Source: Lachnospiraceae bacterium UBA7179
GTDB taxonomy: Bacteria > Bacillota > Clostridia > Lachnospirales > Lachnospiraceae
Reading direction: 5' to 3'
Length of the DNA: 64,000 nucleotides
Assembly (NCBI GenBank): GCA_002491195.1
Contig: DKVL01000108.1
Span: forward strand, 59,671-123,670
This document shows positions 26,057 through 34,393 of this stretch, piece by piece (the first letter of the stretch is position 1; the number at the start of each line of letters is the position of its first letter). Below the pieces are notes generated by a model that had not been told where the DNA came from, did not search any database, and was given only the letters and a program-made list of their open reading frames with translations. The translations under genes and the position numbers were made by a program.

Positions 26057-26434
26057 TCATTTATTTGTCAAACTTAATATACCATTCGCAATATCCCATT
26101 TGACACTATAGCCATTAAGAATCGCCACCGTAGTCACTCCTCCTATCACAGCTACAATAACCGCCACATCTTTCGAAGCCTCAACACCAGCACTACGCAA
26201 TGCCATTTTTACCGAAGCACCGCCAGTAGGTACTGCTGTCGCTGCCGCTCCTGTAAGAACGGCAATCACTAAAGCAATCTTTTTGGGAGACAATTTTGCC
26301 ATCCAGCTCATCTTTTTTGCCAGATCTCCCCTTACTTCAATATTAGCATCCTTTCTCTTAACGGCCGCTTTTAACTGCTCTTTTGTCGTAACAACTGTAA
26401 TATTATCAATTTTCTTTTGTTTTTTACCAAACAA
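26057..26434 (-). CDS. Two-helix membrane protein with basic N-terminus (125 residues)
   Basis: The N-terminal 45 residues are basic and include NITVVTTKEQLKAAVKRK, perhaps a small beta-alpha unit. Two hydrophobic stretches follow (KIALVIAVLTGAAATAVPTGG and VAVIVAVIGGVTTVAILNGY), and the C-terminus WDIANGILSLTNK is soluble. It is the first gene of the small-protein cluster, so its upstream region (26435-26780) should contain the control elements. No family is recognised with confidence. Confidence 0.7.
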   Translation of the reverse strand: MFGKKQKKIDNITVVTTKEQLKAAVKRKDANIEVRGDLAKKMSWMAKLSPKKIALVIAVLTGAAATAVPTGGASVKMALRSAGVEASKDVAVIVAVIGGVTTVAILNGYSVKWDIANGILSLTNK

Positions 26435-26475
26435 ATTATCACCTCATTCAAAAACTTAATGTTTAGAATAACTTG

Positions 26476-26601
26476 ATATATAACCATGGTGTTAGTCAAT
26501 AAGTGTGTTGGTGCAATATACAAGGACTGATATTACTGTGTTCATACTTGCCAGAAATATGCAGACCAACACAGATGTTGACTATCACCATAACCATATA
26601 T
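26476..26601. other. Long imperfect hairpin upstream of the small-protein cluster
   Basis: Two 37-base arms (26476-26512 and 26565-26601) pair with 28 matching positions: ATATAT, ATGGTG, TAGTCAA and TGTGTTGGT are the paired blocks. The loop is 52 bases. It starts 42 bases ahead of the first small gene and could be a leader RNA structure, a small RNA or a decayed insertion. It has no T-run directly at its edge. Confidence 0.6.
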
Positions 26602-26630
26602 GGATGAATACGATCATCAAATGCATATAA

Positions 26631-26780
26631 ATAGGATTTTGTCCTATAATAGGATATATCATTTCATTCAGTCTATCATAGTTTTCGTCCTATTACAAGA
26701 CATTATTAAATTTTTTGCCTTTAATTTTGCCATCCGCTGAATAAAATGCATCATTTCAGGTTGTTGTCTTATTCTAGGAC
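26631..26780. promoter_or_regulatory. Three 15-bp operator-like sites (GTCYTAT...ARGAC)
   Basis: GTCCTATAATAGGAT (26641-26655), GTCCTATTACAAGAC (26687-26701) and GTCTTATTCTAGGAC (26766-26780) share near-palindromic half sites GTCYTAT/ATARGAC. The first overlaps another dyad, ATAGGA-N5-TCCTAT (26631-26647). They lie between the small-protein cluster (minus) and an HTH gene (plus, 27022). They could be binding sites for a regulator of the cluster. Confidence 0.5.
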
Positions 26781-26829
26781 GGCTAAAACAAATTTTTATA
26801 ATAATATAAGAAATAAAAACAATTACCCG

Positions 26830-26989
26830 TAAGGAATAGTCGCAAAATAACTTGTGCAGATGACGCAGAATAAATTTTCATAGGCTAGGTGGAAGAAGGA
26901 GCCGTGGTGGACTACGGCGACTGCTGACAACGACGACTATGGAAATTTCGGCAAGTCAGATGCACAAGTTATTTTAAGGCTGTTCCTAA
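26830..26989. repeat. 160-bp miniature inverted-repeat element
   Basis: The ends TAAGGAATAG...CTGTTCCTAA are followed inward by AAAATAACTTGTGCA, which recurs inverted as TGCACAAGTTATTTT. ATTTTCATAG and CTATGGAAAT also pair. The centre is GC-rich (AGGAGCCGTGGTGGACTACGG). It has no coding frame. The terminal sequence matches the elements at 44611 and 51301. It sits directly ahead of the HTH gene at 27022. Confidence 0.7.
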
Positions 26990-27021
26990 CCAAACACAAA
27001 CAGAATTCTATAGGTGGTAAC

Positions 27022-27279
27022 ATGAAACGTCTCTCCGTAACTCCGATTCAAAAATGCAATATGGTCGGCACAAAGCTGCGACAGTTCCGAACAGAACAGA
27101 AACTCAGCCAGCAGGCGCTTTCTGACCGTCTGGAGACGGAAGCAGTCTATATCTGCCGCGGCTCGATATCGCGTATTGAGGATGGCAGCCGGACGGTCAC
27201 CGATTTGGAATTGTACGGTTTGTCCAAGGTGCTTCACAAACCTATTGAAGACTTTTTCGAGGATTATCCTTCTTTTTAG
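27022..27279 (+). CDS. XRE-family HTH regulator (85 residues)
   Basis: The protein is little more than one helix-turn-helix domain: GTKLRQFRTEQKLSQQALSDRL, a variable loop, SISRIEDGSRTVTDLELYGLSKVL and an acidic tail FFEDYPSF. GGTGGTAAC precedes the ATG. Its length fits a small DNA-binding repressor. It is encoded just beyond three operator-like sites and the insertion element, so it is a candidate controller of the small-protein cluster; that link is inference only. It ends 18 bases before the convergent zinc-ribbon membrane protein gene. Confidence 0.75.
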   Translation: MKRLSVTPIQKCNMVGTKLRQFRTEQKLSQQALSDRLETEAVYICRGSISRIEDGSRTVTDLELYGLSKVLHKPIEDFFEDYPSF

Positions 27280-27297
27280 ACCGCCGCGTCGTGGATA

Positions 27298-28884
27298 TCA
27301 TGAAACGTAATGCTCTTGGCAGTACAGTGTCGTACCTACCGCAATACCCATGCCTTCAGAAGCATCCCAGACCTCCATTTCGTCCATCCCCCAGTATTTC
27401 ACCATAATTTCGCTGCCTTGAGGCAGTTCGCACGACAGATACATACCAGTGCGGTCCCCGCCCATGAAATACAGGCTCCCCAGTATCTCACCATAATAGC
27501 ACGTCCCAATTTCACTGTACATTGAATACTCCTCCGCATCAGAGTAGATACTAATCGAAAGCTCGGTCTCCCCATCGCTCCACCGTCCGGACAGTCCACT
27601 GACTGCCTCCCAGGAAATTGTGTCAATCATTATATCCTCCACCGGGAAGCCATCTGTATTGTCATACTCCTGCGCGAAATCATCCTCATCAATAGTATCC
27701 ACAGCCGGCTCTTCACTCTCGGTCCGCGCGGAAGTATCTTTTTCGTCCGGCAACGCATCGATCTGCCCTATATGAATTTCTCCGCCATAGCTCTCAAAGA
27801 CGCTCATAAGCATTCCCGAGTACACCAGAGGCGGCTGTTCTTCGCCGTCAATGGCTGCAGTCCAGACTTCAAAGCTTCCGGCCGTTTCATTCACAACAAA
27901 CTGCACGAGCACAGCAACCCTGTCATTGCCATACATACAATTTCCATGAAACTCCACCACGTCTTTCCCGTCTTCCGATGCAAAATACTCCCATTCGCAG
28001 TTGTCAAAGAACGCTTCAAAAGCTTCTCCATAAGTAATATTGGGATATAGTTCCGGGGAACCGTTTTTCACCATCTCCACATAACTGTTCCCGCTTCCAA
28101 AAGCGATGGCAATGATGACAAAAAGCACTCCGCACACCGTGGCCGTAATGGCAAGCAGCATTTTCGTCTTTGCCAGCCGCAGATTCCCCTTTTCATTTGC
28201 ATAGGCGTTGACAGGCGCCTCCGGGACCAGGAATTTTAGCAGACACGCCGCGATTGTTTCCCGTTCCAAGACCGCCTTATAGTCGTCTTTCCGTGAAATA
28301 ATAACGGGTGTACCATCCTGTATTGTGAAAGCATGTTTCCTTTTTCTTCCAACAACACAAACCTCTCCACGTTCATCCATATAAACCCGCTTTACCGTAG
28401 AACACTTCATTTGTCCCAACGCGTGCATCAGCGCACGTTTGTCATCGACCCAGATGCATTTTAAGTACTCTTCCGCGCGTACAGCCTTCTTTCCCTGCAG
28501 AATCGGGAAAGCAACCGCCAGTACGATATGCAGGATTACACACGTAAAAAGAACTGCCACAACTACCATCAGCACATAAGACGCAAGATCCGTTTCGCCC
28601 TCTATCACGGAAATCAGATTCATCAGCAGTCCGCGCACCATGATCAACGCATATGCGGCCGTCAGAACAATCGCAATTGTGTTCAGCGTTTTTTTTGACT
28701 TTCCAGCCTTCTCCGACATCTGGCGCAACGCTTCATACTCTCCTGTCCCGCCAATCCCCGGCTGTGCAGACACAACATTTTCTCCTTGTCTCTGGTTCGT
28801 GTCCGCCGCCGCGACAGGCGCGCCGCACTGGGGACAAAACTTTATTCCAGCCCCGATTTCTTTCCCGCAATTGATACAAAACAT
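27298..28884 (-). CDS. Zinc-ribbon membrane protein of unknown role (528 residues)
   Basis: An N-terminal zinc ribbon (MFCINCGKEIGAGIKFCPQCG) is followed by a polar linker and two hydrophobic helices around residues 70-130. A cytosolic segment comes next with a helix-rich part, then a third membrane helix near 245-262 (LLAITATVCGVLFVIIAIAF). The acidic extracytoplasmic C-terminal half includes a stretch of Asp/Glu near residue 400. Such ribbon-plus-membrane proteins are common in Firmicutes but have no defined function. The start is preceded by GGGGAGGATAAGGG. It lies convergent to the HTH gene and back-to-back with the kinase operon. Confidence 0.8.
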   Translation of the reverse strand: MFCINCGKEIGAGIKFCPQCGAPVAAADTNQRQGENVVSAQPGIGGTGEYEALRQMSEKAGKSKKTLNTIAIVLTAAYALIMVRGLLMNLISVIEGETDLASYVLMVVVAVLFTCVILHIVLAVAFPILQGKKAVRAEEYLKCIWVDDKRALMHALGQMKCSTVKRVYMDERGEVCVVGRKRKHAFTIQDGTPVIISRKDDYKAVLERETIAACLLKFLVPEAPVNAYANEKGNLRLAKTKMLLAITATVCGVLFVIIAIAFGSGNSYVEMVKNGSPELYPNITYGEAFEAFFDNCEWEYFASEDGKDVVEFHGNCMYGNDRVAVLVQFVVNETAGSFEVWTAAIDGEEQPPLVYSGMLMSVFESYGGEIHIGQIDALPDEKDTSARTESEEPAVDTIDEDDFAQEYDNTDGFPVEDIMIDTISWEAVSGLSGRWSDGETELSISIYSDAEEYSMYSEIGTCYYGEILGSLYFMGGDRTGMYLSCELPQGSEIMVKYWGMDEMEVWDASEGMGIAVGTTLYCQEHYVS

Positions 28885-28930
28885 CCCTTATCCTCCCCTT
28901 TTCTTCCATCATCTATCATTCTTGTCACCA

Positions 28931-29180
28931 TAACAGTTCATCCCAAGACTTTGCGTTACGTTGTAAAGTCCGTGAGAACGTGTAGTAGTTGAGATGCATC
29001 AGGCCATGATTCATGGTTTCGACATCGCAAAGTGATCTTGCATGACTTGATGCGTTACAGTTCGGCAAAGCTGAACTGTAGTTACTGTTCACCGGGCAGG
29101 AATGCGCTGAACTGCGCATTCCGTAAAAAAAACGTATCACTTGAAATGCAAAAATCCATTTGTGAAACAAATTTTGTATG
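28931..29180. repeat. Composite structured intergenic repeat
   Basis: From 28931 to about 29063, read on the minus strand, there are hairpins GCATCAAG.../...CTGATGC and GGACTTT.../...AAAGTC, linked by the conserved GATGCATCTCAACTACTACAC. This matches the element at 57989-58131. It then carries a hairpin CAGTTC/GAACTG. From 29081 the short element TTACTGTTCAC...GGAATGCGC/GCGCATTCC appears, shared with 24714. It ends in a terminator-like hairpin CAAAAATCCAT/ATGGATTTTTG (about 29143-29182). No gene is visible. Confidence 0.65.
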
Positions 29181-29633
29181 GATTTTTGTCTGTTACTGGA
29201 ACGGAGTGAATCGTAACAAACTGTAACAAGTCTGATCTGTCACTTGATTTCAACTATTGACTTATGAATTATTAATTGATATGATTGCTTGTGAAATCCA
29301 TTGTCCATATTGAATATCATACCTGTTTTGGAAAATTCTGTCATTCGCTGCCAGCGAATATTTTGAATGGCAGACACTTTCTAATGCAATGCAAGGAACC
29401 GTTAATAAGTTACTCATGACAAATAATTCCTTAACAGTTCCCAGGAAACTGTTAAGAGAAATGATTGATCTTTATCAGGGAATTGCGCAGACAACAGTTG
29501 TTTTTTATCAATGTGTTGAAGAAAATAATATTCGTTATTTATTAACAAACCGTAAATACAGAAACAGAAAATAACATACTTTTTCTTTCAAAACATCTGT
29601 TATATTGAACAATTCTAAAAAATAGGAGGAATT
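29181..29633. other. Intergenic stretch ahead of the HTH-kinase operon
   Basis: A short frame from 29389 (or 29416) to 29574 gives at most 61 residues but has no ribosome binding site. It overlaps an imperfect inverted repeat GGAACCGTTAA/TTAACAGTTCC (29393-29441), so I do not call it. The last 60 bases hold an AT-rich promoter-like stretch with TATATT near 29601 and then TAGGAGGAATT, the start signal of the HTH gene. Nothing else is recognised. Confidence 0.5.
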
Positions 29634-30080
29634 ATGATGGACAACCAGACCAAATTAAGCACGGATGAGATTCTAAAGGATTTTGAACGCGGAACGACGC
29701 CAGACATAAAATCCATAGACTTCGTAAAACAACGGGAACAGCTGACCCAGCTTTCATGCCGCATCCTGGAGCAGTACAAAAGCAAGTCCAAATTTGCAAC
29801 TGCCTGCGAACTGTCACAGTCAATGTTAGCTGATTTTCTAAACGGCAAGAAAGAACTGAGCCGCAGCAAGCTTCTTGGCATCTGCGTCACATTAAACTAT
29901 ACCATCCAGGAAACCCGCGATCTCCTGCACCGTCTGGGCTACCCAGATCTGTATTCCAGAAACAGGCGGGATTTTACAATTTTGGACTGTATCAGACAGG
30001 GAAAATCTCTAGATGAAACTAATGAAATCCTATGGAAAAACGGGTTTGACGACCTGCATGACAGGAGGCCGCAGCCATGA
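29634..30080 (+). CDS. HTH protein coupled to a Ser/Thr kinase (148 residues)
   Basis: The N-terminal 60 residues are polar and contain a helix. A helix-turn-helix region follows around residues 62-100 (KFATACELSQSMLADFLNGKKELSRSKLL). The C-terminus (LLHRLGYPDLYSRNRRDFTILDCIRQGKS) resembles the tail of other XRE-type proteins in which the last helices fold back on the HTH. AATAGGAGGAATT precedes ATG-ATG at 29634. It overlaps the kinase gene by four bases (ATGA), so the two proteins are made together. The DNA target and partner are unknown; it may be a kinase substrate. Confidence 0.75.
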   Translation: MMDNQTKLSTDEILKDFERGTTPDIKSIDFVKQREQLTQLSCRILEQYKSKSKFATACELSQSMLADFLNGKKELSRSKLLGICVTLNYTIQETRDLLHRLGYPDLYSRNRRDFTILDCIRQGKSLDETNEILWKNGFDDLHDRRPQP

Positions 30081-31282
30081 ATGAATCATCAAATCTCCCT
30101 GCAATACAGGCCCTTTTGGGAGAATATCTTGACTTTGACTTCACAGACCGGCTCGCAGGGCCAAGACGCAAACGGGACGGAAATTATTATGCTACGTATC
30201 TTGGCGTGCTCAAACCAGAATACGCGCCCCTTGCCCCGGACAGACGGGCACTCATCATCAAGGAAATCATGCCCGCGCAGGCAGAAAATTACCGCAGAAT
30301 CAGCTCCATCTGGAACCCCTATCTGGAGACTGTCTACGGCATCCTTCCTGTGGGTGATTTTTTTATTGCCATCAATGAGTTTATCACCAAACCCTCCTCG
30401 TTATGTTATACCAGCACCGAACTTAATGAAAAATCTTCCATTTCCCTTGAGGATTATATCTCTCATTATGGCTGCCTGTCAGAAAAAGAGGCGATGGTTT
30501 TTATGGTTCAGCTCTGTGAAGGACTGGAATCGCTGACAAAACTCCATATCATCCATGGCGATATCTCCCCACAGAACATTCTACTCACGGACCGCTTTCC
30601 GATGTCACCCTGCCCATATCCCAAACTCCAAGGCATTCATCATACAATCTCTATAAAAATCATTGATTATGACATTGCAAGGGAGAAGAAAGGTTTTGAA
30701 CACCTGGTTACTACCGTGGAAGGCACCCGCCTCTATGCAGCGCCGGAAATTCTGGACTATCAAAGTCCCACAGACCGCGTAGATATCTATTCCCTTGGCT
30801 GCATCCTATCCTATATGCTAACCAGCAAATCTCCAAAAGAGATTACACCTAACCAGCTGCGTAAGATCTGTAATCCCCGCGTGGGCAGCATCATAAGAAA
30901 ATGTACCCTGGACTACTCTCACCGCTACCAAAGTGTCACACTCTTGAAGAAGCAGCTCCAGACTGTAATCGAACTTCGCTGGCCGGGAAATTTTCTACGC
31001 AGGATTCCGGGGTTCCGTACCATGCACCCCGGCCATATTTGTGTCGCCCTATCCTTTTACCTCTATTTTATCCTAATTTTAATTACAGAGTCCACAAACC
31101 TTAAAGCCTGGCTCGAAATACTGGTGTACTGCCTTGTACCCATATTTGGGTTTGATCTTCTCTGCTTAGGTGACCTTTGCTATCCCTATTCTTCCTACCG
31201 GGATCGACATCCTTGGATACGTCATGTAGTCCGATGTCTTCTGGGAGTTTTACTACCATTGATTTTATTCTTTTTTTGTTGA
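30077..31282 (+). CDS. Membrane-tailed Ser/Thr protein kinase (401 residues)
   Basis: The kinase domain covers residues 20-300. It has the ATP-binding Lys62 (ALIIKEIMP), the catalytic loop HGDISPQN with Asp162 and Asn167, DYD at 197-199 in place of DFG, AAPEIL at 220-225 and DIYSLGCILSYML. The last 90 residues hold three hydrophobic helices, so the kinase is tethered by its C-terminus instead of the usual single central helix plus PASTA repeats. All core catalytic residues are present. It overlaps the HTH gene upstream and is followed 17 bases later by a TPR membrane protein. The signal is unknown. Confidence 0.87.
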   Translation: MNESSNLPAIQALLGEYLDFDFTDRLAGPRRKRDGNYYATYLGVLKPEYAPLAPDRRALIIKEIMPAQAENYRRISSIWNPYLETVYGILPVGDFFIAINEFITKPSSLCYTSTELNEKSSISLEDYISHYGCLSEKEAMVFMVQLCEGLESLTKLHIIHGDISPQNILLTDRFPMSPCPYPKLQGIHHTISIKIIDYDIAREKKGFEHLVTTVEGTRLYAAPEILDYQSPTDRVDIYSLGCILSYMLTSKSPKEITPNQLRKICNPRVGSIIRKCTLDYSHRYQSVTLLKKQLQTVIELRWPGNFLRRIPGFRTMHPGHICVALSFYLYFILILITESTNLKAWLEILVYCLVPIFGFDLLCLGDLCYPYSSYRDRHPWIRHVVRCLLGVLLPLILFFFC

Positions 31283-31299
31283 AAGGACATGTTTTGATA

Positions 31300-32244
31300 A
31301 TGGAATTTTTTCATCAGGAAATACAGGAAATCCTGCACAGGCAGCAAATACTGGAATTGTTAAAAGCAAACCGTCAAAATACATACATTTTTCATGATAT
31401 CTACGCAGCCAGAATCATTGCCCACTACAGACATAAAACCTCCACTGCCAGGCAGTTCAAGACGGTGCTTGCTTATCTGTTAATCGCCTGCATTCCGTTT
31501 TGCGGATTATTATTCATGCTCATACTAGGTGCAATGCTGCTTTTGAGCGGTACAGAACCCTCAACAGATATTGTTTCCTCCACCACGAATACGACACAAT
31601 CTCCTTGGCAGAAAGCAGAAGCCGCAATGAAAAAAGGCGATTATGACACAGCCCGCGCCTTTTTTATAGAAGCGAAAGAGACTTATCCCCTGAACGGCAT
31701 TATTTTGATTGATTACGCGGAGTTGTTACAGCGTGAAGACCAACACGATGAGGCGGCAATGATGCTCATCGACTTCCTCAATAATGTCAGCGGCACGCAG
31801 AACATCAAGGATGGAGACAAGGTATATATGAAACTAAAAGAGCTGACCGGACCATTTTCCCCTAATGTGGAAGAAGCATATCAGAACTGTATTTCGGCCT
31901 GCGAGGACTCCTTGGAAAATTTTGAATTTCTTGACTCTTTGATAGAAAGTGAAAAATACAGGCTTGCACTGCACTTCTGCGATGCGATGCACGAGGAAAA
32001 TGTGGCAGCCTGTAATCTCTGTACATATTATTATATGTGTTATACACAATTGGGCGAATATGAAGAATGCGCCGTTTATTTTCTTGATCTCGCCGATCAA
32101 TGGGAACAGGAATCTCTCCCCATAAATGCTCAGGAGTTAAAAATCCGGGTTCGGGGCAAACTAAAAGAACTCAGACCGTTTGTCTGCGAATCTACCCAGC
32201 AAAAAATTGACGCCACCCTCCTCAAACTCGAGCGGGATTCGTAG
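31300..32244 (+). CDS. TPR-containing membrane protein downstream of the kinase (314 residues)
   Basis: A cytosolic N-terminal helix of about 45 residues is followed by one membrane segment (VLAYLLIACIPFCGLLFMLILG). A Ser/Thr-rich linker and TPR-like helices come next: WQKAEAAMKKGDYDTARAFFIEA and the following ILIDYAELLQREDQHDEAAMML, then further helical pairs. I chose the ATG at 31300 because GAAAGGA lies about 11 bases upstream; the frame is open further 5' inside the kinase gene. Same operon as the HTH and kinase. Its 3' end overlaps the convergent sensor kinase gene by 23 bases. Confidence 0.75.
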   Translation: MEFFHQEIQEILHRQQILELLKANRQNTYIFHDIYAARIIAHYRHKTSTARQFKTVLAYLLIACIPFCGLLFMLILGAMLLLSGTEPSTDIVSSTTNTTQSPWQKAEAAMKKGDYDTARAFFIEAKETYPLNGIILIDYAELLQREDQHDEAAMMLIDFLNNVSGTQNIKDGDKVYMKLKELTGPFSPNVEEAYQNCISACEDSLENFEFLDSLIESEKYRLALHFCDAMHEENVAACNLCTYYYMCYTQLGEYEECAVYFLDLADQWEQESLPINAQELKIRVRGKLKELRPFVCESTQQKIDATLLKLERDS

Positions 32245-33565
32245 GAGAATATTTGGGAAACACCACGCTAAACCGCGTTCCAAGTCCCTCGCGGCTCACG
32301 ATATCATAATACCCCTGGTGCTTGTCAACAATCCACTTCGCAATCGAGAGCCCAAGTCCCGTGCCGCCAGTCTTGCTGTTGCGCACGGAATCAGCGCGGT
32401 AAAAACGGTCAAAGGCGTGCGCCACATCCTCCTGCGACATGCCGATCCCGTTGTCCTGTATGCCGTAAAACGGTGATCCGTCCGTCCATGCACCCACGCG
32501 GATCAGGATCTCCTCACCCTGTTTCGTGTACTTTGCCGCATTGTCGATCAGAATGCGCGCCGACTGTTTCAACATGTCGCAGTCCGCATACACCTGCACA
32601 GTTCCCGATTCCTCAAAGCGGTAAATATGTTTCTCGTCGATCATCAGCGACTCTTCGTACACTTCTCTCATAATACTATTCAACTCATGCACCTGCATGT
32701 CAAGATTCTGCCGGTTTGAATCACCCCGCGCCAGGAACAAGAGCTGTTCCACAAGTTTCTGCATATGGTTGGCCTCGTTCTTGATCGCCTCGATCGACTC
32801 CTCGAGAATCGCCGTGTCTTCCTTTCCCCACCGGTCAAGCATATTGACATACCCCTGTATGACTGCGATCGGCGTACGCAGCTCATGAGAGGCGTCCGAC
32901 ACAAACTGCGACTGCTGTTTGTAGGAAGCCCGAATCCGTTCAAGCAATCCGTTCAGCGCTGTCTCAATGCCCCGCAGATCCTTGTCGTGCATATGGATTC
33001 CGTTTTCCATGGCATCCACTTTGAGGTTGGAGATCGCATCCTCCAGACTGTGGTACTTCGTCTCATCAAACGCCATCTCGCTGAGCTGCTGCGCCCTCGC
33101 CGCGATCTGATTCAACGGGCGAAGCTGTCTGCGCACCTGCGCCGTGCCAGAGACTGCCAATGAGACCAGGTCGATCATCTGAAACGCAAGAAGGACGATC
33201 CCCCCATAGCGAAACAGACGAAGCCACGCACCGACCGGCACCTCATACAGCGTCTGATCACTGTGATCCAACACAGTGTACACTGCACTCCACAGATCTG
33301 TCTCATACGAAACTGTCCTAATATAGGAAAAGGAAAAAGTCCCCGCCATCTGCAGATCCATGCCGACCACAAAAATTGCCACAAGCAGAACAAAAACAAC
33401 GATATCCATACCCGCATACGCAAAAAAAACACGTGCCATATTATTGAAATTAATCTTTCGCGCAATGGAAGTCATCCGCCCCGTGTCGAAAGGTCTGCCC
33501 TTTCCGTTATTTCTCTTGTCTGATTGATGCTCCTTTTTCCGAATTTTCTCCTGATCAGTTTTCAT
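32222..33565 (-). CDS. Sensor histidine kinase (OmpR-type partner)
   Basis: This 447-residue protein has two membrane helices (about residues 40-65 and 130-155) enclosing a ~65-residue extracytoplasmic loop. A HAMP-like linker follows, then the phospho-acceptor box SDASHELRTPIAVIQGY, an N box (DNAAKYTKQGEE) and G boxes (DNGIGMSQED, GTGLGLSIAKWIV). It overlaps the response-regulator gene by 11 bases. The ligand is not apparent. The usual family includes ArlS/ResE-like sensors of cell-envelope or stress signals; placement within it is uncertain. The final Val-proximal codons overlap the convergent TPR gene. Confidence 0.9.
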   Translation of the reverse strand: MKTDQEKIRKKEHQSDKRNNGKGRPFDTGRMTSIARKINFNNMARVFFAYAGMDIVVFVLLVAIFVVGMDLQMAGTFSFSYIRTVSYETDLWSAVYTVLDHSDQTLYEVPVGAWLRLFRYGGIVLLAFQMIDLVSLAVSGTAQVRRQLRPLNQIAARAQQLSEMAFDETKYHSLEDAISNLKVDAMENGIHMHDKDLRGIETALNGLLERIRASYKQQSQFVSDASHELRTPIAVIQGYVNMLDRWGKEDTAILEESIEAIKNEANHMQKLVEQLLFLARGDSNRQNLDMQVHELNSIMREVYEESLMIDEKHIYRFEESGTVQVYADCDMLKQSARILIDNAAKYTKQGEEILIRVGAWTDGSPFYGIQDNGIGMSQEDVAHAFDRFYRADSVRNSKTGGTGLGLSIAKWIVDKHQGYYDIVSREGLGTRFSVVFPKYSPTNPARV

Positions 33566-34250
33566 CCTTGATACAATACCCCACTCCGCGCACGGTCTGA
33601 ATAATCTTTACCTGATACACGTCATCCAGTTTGCTCCGCAGATACCGGACATACACATCAATGATATTTGTCTCACCCATATAATCATAGCCGCAGACTT
33701 TCTCCAAAAGAGTATCCCTCGATATCACGATATTTTTGTTTTCCAATAAAACCTTCAAAAGCTCAAATTCCCTGTGCGTGAGCTCCACCTGCTCCCCATC
33801 ATAGGAAACCTCATAGCGCTGCACGTCCATACAAAGTTTCCCGACACTGAGCTGGTTCTTGTCCCGGCTGGCTATACTGGCACCTCCTCCGCGCTTCTTG
33901 AGCACCAGCCTGATGCGTGCAAGCAGCTCCTCTATGGCAAACGGTTTTGTCATGTAGTCATCAGCTCCGCCGTCAAGTCCCGCAACCTTATCCATCACCT
34001 CGTCGCGCGCCGTCAGCATAATGACAGGAATGTCAGAATTTTTTCGCAGGCGCCGAAGCACTTCAAAGCCGTTTAGCTCTGGAAGCATCACATCGAGCAC
34101 GACCAGATCAGCCTTGCCGCTCTGCGCTTTCTCCAATCCTTCTCTGCCGTTTACCGCCTTCATGACCTCATAGCCCTCATGCAGGAGCTCCAGCTCCAGA
34201 AAACGACCGATCTTCTCCTCGTCCTCCACGATCAAAACTGTCACTGCCAT
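33555..34250 (-). CDS. OmpR-family response regulator
   Basis: This 231-residue regulator has a receiver domain with phospho-acceptor Asp in LVVLDVMLPELNG, acidic pocket EDEEK near the start and DYMTKPF with the conserved Lys. The C-terminal winged helix contains LTHREFELLKVLLENKNIVISRDTLLEKVCGYD and TVRGVGYCI. The ATG at 34250 has AAGGAGGAGGCAGTG upstream; a second ATG at 34268 lies ahead of that site. It overlaps the histidine kinase gene. Target genes are not obvious; the UBA/DUF4342 gene upstream on the same strand may or may not be in the unit. Confidence 0.92.
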   Translation of the reverse strand: MAVTVLIVEDEEKIGRFLELELLHEGYEVMKAVNGREGLEKAQSGKADLVVLDVMLPELNGFEVLRRLRKNSDIPVIMLTARDEVMDKVAGLDGGADDYMTKPFAIEELLARIRLVLKKRGGGASIASRDKNQLSVGKLCMDVQRYEVSYDGEQVELTHREFELLKVLLENKNIVISRDTLLEKVCGYDYMGETNIIDVYVRYLRSKLDDVYQVKIIQTVRGVGYCIKDEN

Positions 34251-34393
34251 CACTGCCTCCTCCTTCATTCAACACAACCAAACCTGTGCGCCCCTGCGCC
34301 GCCATAGTACAGCATTGCACAAATAATGGTGCTGTGCACGCAAGGAAGCAGGGGAATACTCCTCCCCCTGCCCGCCGCAATCAATTGCTCTAA

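Noticed and set aside
29389..29574. Possible 61-residue protein
   Set aside because: No ribosome binding site, start inside an inverted repeat, and no recognisable domain; kept only as a remark in the gap entry.
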